From the NCBI GenBank assembly GCA_044356835.1, contig JBIKVK010000056.1, forward strand, positions 1-15,512: a stretch of DNA of 15,512 bases, given 5' to 3'. Below the pieces are notes generated by a model. The model made no database searches. It saw only the letters and a program-made list of their open reading frames with translations, and was not told the origin of the DNA. Made by a program: the position numbers and the translations under genes. Source of the DNA: SYIM01 sp044356835. Lineage in GTDB: Bacteria > Pseudomonadota > Gammaproteobacteria > Burkholderiales > Burkholderiaceae_E. Positions 12,627 to 15,512 of the stretch are shown here, piece by piece (position 1 is the first letter of the stretch; the number at the start of each line of letters is the position of its first letter).

Positions 12627-14762
12627 ATGACCTCAGCACCGTCCCTCGATCCGACACGGGCAGGCTCAGCGGCCCAAGCGAGCTGCCTGCGCCGTGAAGA
12701 CGAGCCCTTGCTGCGCGGCCAGGGCCGGTTCGTGCACCACCTCCGAGTGCCGGGCATGCTGAACGCCCACTTCGTACGCAGTGACATGGCCTGGTGCAAC
12801 TTCCGGATCACGGGTCTCGAGGCCGCAGCGGCCGTGCCCGGCATTCGGGCCATCCTCACCGCGCGGGAGATCGGCGCCCATTTGCGCATGCCGCCGATCA
12901 ACCCGCTCGTGCCGCTCGAGAGAACGATCGAGGCACCAGTGATTCCCGAATCACGAGCGGCCGCGGTCGGACAGCCGATCGCACTGATCGTGGGCGAGGA
13001 CCCTGCCTGCTGCCGGGCCGCACGCGAGCTGCTGAGCGTGGACTATGACAGCCCGGCCGAGCCGTTCGATGACCGCCCGGTCGCGCGGATCAGGTTCGGG
13101 GAAGCGATCAAACACCCCTCGGGCGAACACTCCGTGTCGACGCAACTGCAGTCCCCGCGAGTCGCGGCCGTTGCGATGGAGCCGCGAGCCTGTCTTGCAC
13201 GCTGGGATCCCCAGGACGAGCGTCTTGACATCTGGCTGGGCACGCAGTCGCCCGCCCGCGCGCGGGACGACATCGCCGCGACGCTCGGCCTTGAGCGCTC
13301 CAGGGTCAGAGTGATTGCACCGGATGTGGGTGGGGCCTTTGGAGCCAAGGCCTCGGTCTACCCGGAGGACCTGATTCTGGCGCTGGCCGCTCGACGCCTG
13401 GGCGCCGCCCTGCGTTGGACGTCGACCCGCAGCGAGGAATTTGCGGCCGCCACCCAGGGTCGGGGCTCGCGCATTGCCGGCGAGCTGACCTTCGACACCA
13501 ACGGCCGATTCCGGTCCGTTTCAGCTCACGTCCATTTCGATCTCGGGGCCTGGATGCCGTTCTCCTCGGTCGTACCGATGCGGAACGCCGCGCGCATCCT
13601 GCCTGGCCCGTATCAGGTCAAGCAGATTCACGTTCAGGGCGAAGCGCGCCCCTCGCCCCAGGCCGCAGTCAATATCTATCGCGGAGCTGGCCGGCCTGAG
13701 GCCACGCTGCTGATGGAGACCCTGGTCGAAGCCGCTGCGCGCGCGCTCAAGATCGACCCCATCGCGGTCCGCCGCACCAACCTGCTGAATCCTGATCGGT
13801 TTCCGGCGGCGACCCCGACCGGGGAAACCCTCGACTCCGGGGACTATCCGCGGCTGCTCGATCTCGCCTGCGCCCGCTTCGACTACGAGCGCGAACGGCG
13901 AGAACAGCAGTCGCGTCGCGAACGGGGTGAGCGCGTCGGCATTGGCGCTGCCTTCTATGTCGAGCCCTGCGGGCAAGGCTGGGAATGGGCCCGGGTGACC
14001 GCACATGCGGGCGGAACCTTTACGGTCGCAAGCGGCAGCCCCGCGCAGGGCCAGGGCCACCTGACCACCTGGGCCGCAATTGCCGCCGAAGCCCTGGGCT
14101 GCGCGCCCGAGGCGATCGAGGTCGTGATCGGCGATACCGCCCAGTGTCCGCAGGGGATCGGTTCGCTGGCCAGTCGCAGCACGGCGATTGGCGGCAGCGC
14201 CATTGTGAAGGCCTGCCGCGAGCTGCTCGAACAGCGCGCCTCGGGGCGCCCCCTGCCGATGACGGTCGAACATCGGTTTGACTCGCAAGAGGCCTGGAGC
14301 GCCGGCTGCATCCTTGCCCGGGTCGTCATCGACCGCGATACCGGCGACCTCAAGGTCGAGAAACTGAGCTGGGCCGATGACGCGGGGCGGATCATCCAGC
14401 CCGAACTGGCCCGCGGACAGCTGCTGGGCGGGGCCGCACAAGGGCTCGGGCAAGCCCTGATGGAGCAGATTCATTACGATGCCGAGGGGCAGCTGCTCAC
14501 CGGTTCGCTCATGGACTACGCGATTCCCCGGGCTGCGGACATGCCCCCGATCGACATCGCGTCGATCGCCACGCCCAGCCCCAACAATCCTCTGGGTGCG
14601 AAGGGCGTGGGCGAGGCCGGCTGTATCGGTGTCCCAGCGGCCGTGATGAATGCGGTGCGGGATGCGCTGAGCGACCTTGGCGAGGTTCAGCTCGGTTTCC
14701 CTTTAAACGCCGAACAGATCTGGCGCCTGATCCACTGTCCTCAAAGTGAGCTCTCGAAATGA
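12627..14762 (+). CDS. Xanthine dehydrogenase/CoxL-family molybdopterin-binding subunit
   Basis: A 711-residue catalytic subunit of the molybdenum hydroxylase family (aldehyde oxidase, xanthine dehydrogenase, CoxL-like). An a/b hammerhead domain comes first (about 20-140, RREDEPLLRGQGRFV). The Moco-binding region follows: GGAFGAK (235-241), YRGAGRPE (351-358, the form-II type rather than the CO-dehydrogenase cysteine loop), QGQGH (474-478) and GSLASRS. GAKGVGEAG (657-665) carries the catalytic Glu663. Members hydroxylate aldehydes, purines or aromatic carbons using water. It is shorter than the usual 750-800 residues, mainly between residues 140 and 165, where the normal linker is compact. 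No iron-sulfur or FAD subunit is adjacent in the window. The ATG at 12627 lacks a strong ribosome binding site; a TTG at 12591 is an alternative. It overlaps the next gene by 4 bases. Confidence 0.88.
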   Translation: MTSAPSLDPTRAGSAAQASCLRREDEPLLRGQGRFVHHLRVPGMLNAHFVRSDMAWCNFRITGLEAAAAVPGIRAILTAREIGAHLRMPPINPLVPLERTIEAPVIPESRAAAVGQPIALIVGEDPACCRAARELLSVDYDSPAEPFDDRPVARIRFGEAIKHPSGEHSVSTQLQSPRVAAVAMEPRACLARWDPQDERLDIWLGTQSPARARDDIAATLGLERSRVRVIAPDVGGAFGAKASVYPEDLILALAARRLGAALRWTSTRSEEFAAATQGRGSRIAGELTFDTNGRFRSVSAHVHFDLGAWMPFSSVVPMRNAARILPGPYQVKQIHVQGEARPSPQAAVNIYRGAGRPEATLLMETLVEAAARALKIDPIAVRRTNLLNPDRFPAATPTGETLDSGDYPRLLDLACARFDYERERREQQSRRERGERVGIGAAFYVEPCGQGWEWARVTAHAGGTFTVASGSPAQGQGHLTTWAAIAAEALGCAPEAIEVVIGDTAQCPQGIGSLASRSTAIGGSAIVKACRELLEQRASGRPLPMTVEHRFDSQEAWSAGCILARVVIDRDTGDLKVEKLSWADDAGRIIQPELARGQLLGGAAQGLGQALMEQIHYDAEGQLLTGSLMDYAIPRAADMPPIDIASIATPSPNNPLGAKGVGEAGCIGVPAAVMNAVRDALSDLGEVQLGFPLNAEQIWRLIHCPQSELSK

Positions 14763-15512
14763 TGAAGTACCGCAAATCCGAAGCGAAGGACTACGCGCGC
14801 GAACACATGCGCGGAATCTGGGCGGCCAACCTCACGCCCTTCAATGCACGGCTGGAGTTTGACGAGGGCGCCTATCGCGAGAACCTCGATCACTGGATTC
14901 GCGAGCTGAAGCTCGGCGGCCTCTTCATCGCCGGCAAACAGGGGGAGTTTTTTTCGATGTCGATCCCCGAGCGCAAACGCATGATGGCGCTTTCGGTGGA
15001 AGCCGCAGAGGCTGCAGGCGATCGGACTGGCCTGGGCCGCTGCGGCATCATCACCTCATGCTCGGACACCAATCTCGATGTCGTTCTAGAGCTCGGTCGC
15101 TACTCGCAGGACATCGGCGCCGACTACATCATCGTGCACAGCCCCGTGCTGCATTTTGGCGCGGACACCGACGAGACCATCTTCGCCTACTACGAGTACC
15201 TCTCAGAGCAGCTCGATATCGGCATCGCGATGTGGAACCATCCGGACTGCGGCTACGTGATGAGCCCGGAACTTTGCGCCCGGGTCGCGCAGCTGCCCAA
15301 TATTGTCGCGATCAAGTACAACAACGACCGCTCTGCGCTCAGGCGGCTGACCGAACTCGCGGGCGACCAAATCCAGGTGAGCTGCCCCTCGGAGGATGAC
15401 TGGCTTGACCACATCATCGAGCTGGGCTGGAAGCTCTACCTGTGCTCGGTGCCGCCCTTCTTGATGCAGACCGCGGTCGACCAGCGGATGAATGAATACA
15501 CCCGGCTGGCCT
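14759..15512 (+). CDS. Dihydrodipicolinate synthase/N-acetylneuraminate lyase-family protein, 3' end cut
   Basis: 251 codons of a class I aldolase/lyase are visible, of about 300 expected. The barrel is recognisable: GIWAANLTPF near residue 19, a GLFIAGKQGEFFSMS segment at 54-68, MWNHPDCG at 158-165, and AIKYNND at 184-190 with the Schiff-base Lys186. Family members cleave or dehydrate 2-keto acids through a lysine-pyruvate imine. Two key features are changed. The GTTGE loop is GKQGE (59-63), so both relay threonines are missing. The TPYY region is HSPVLHF (127-133), with no catalytic tyrosine. It is thus unlikely to be DapA itself; by context it acts on a 2-keto-3-deoxy acid made by the enolase-family enzymes (inference). 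The ATG at 14759 overlaps the previous stop (ATGA) and is followed at once by a second ATG. Confidence 0.85.
   Translation, partial: MMKYRKSEAKDYAREHMRGIWAANLTPFNARLEFDEGAYRENLDHWIRELKLGGLFIAGKQGEFFSMSIPERKRMMALSVEAAEAAGDRTGLGRCGIITSCSDTNLDVVLELGRYSQDIGADYIIVHSPVLHFGADTDETIFAYYEYLSEQLDIGIAMWNHPDCGYVMSPELCARVAQLPNIVAIKYNNDRSALRRLTELAGDQIQVSCPSEDDWLDHIIELGWKLYLCSVPPFLMQTAVDQRMNEYTRLA

Noticed and set aside
14759..15512. Calling the last gene dapA (lysine biosynthesis)
   Set aside because: The relay threonines and tyrosine required in DapA are absent and the context is catabolic.

Overview
The window is about 15.5 kb of dense, GC-rich DNA with 14 protein-coding genes (two cut by the window edges) and no RNA genes, IS elements or CRISPR. 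The gene types point to a betaproteobacterium, most likely Burkholderiales/Alcaligenaceae-like: an orphan Bug/TctC-type binding protein next to an IclR regulator, high-GC codon use, and an enhancer-binding protein with a VpsR-like N-terminus. The taxon is an inference; no marker gene is present.

Layout. (1) 1-1825, minus strand: an enhancer-binding (sigma54-type) Fis-family regulator with a degenerate receiver-like N-terminus. Downstream on the same strand is the 5' end of an RTX/calcium-repeat protein, and the gap between them holds a sigma54-like promoter sequence. (2) 2027-4416, plus: a complete molybdate ABC importer, modABC. (3) 4511-5383, plus: an alpha/beta hydrolase with a serine nucleophile. 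(4) 5406-7376, minus: a two-gene operon with a phosphotransacetylase/phosphotransbutyrylase-family enzyme, then a haloacetate (fluoroacetate-type) dehalogenase carrying every active-site residue I can check. (5) 7492-8238, plus: a short-chain dehydrogenase. (6) 8271-9086, minus: an IclR regulator, divergent from a five-gene plus-strand operon (9237 to the window end). That operon encodes a TctC/Bug binding protein, a first enolase-superfamily enzyme, an L-rhamnonate-dehydratase-like enolase, a CoxL/XdhB-type molybdopterin subunit and a DHDPS-family aldolase/lyase (cut at the 3' edge). A perfect 7-3-7 palindrome lies between the IclR gene and the operon.

How the genes may work together (inference). 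The IclR-linked operon looks like a catabolic route for an organic or sugar acid. A periplasmic binding protein captures the acid, two enolase-superfamily enzymes act as dehydratase or racemase, a DHDPS-family enzyme cleaves or dehydrates the 2-keto-3-deoxy acid, and a molybdenum hydroxylase/dehydrogenase oxidises an aldehyde or related intermediate. The SDR could oxidise a pathway hydroxyl group. modABC, about 8 kb upstream, could supply molybdate for the molybdenum enzyme. Three enzymes in this operon depart from family active-site norms: KxH in the first enolase, GKQGE with no catalytic tyrosine in the aldolase, and a molybdenum subunit without FeS/FAD partners. The substrate may therefore be unusual. 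The dehalogenase/acyltransferase pair is a separate metabolic module.
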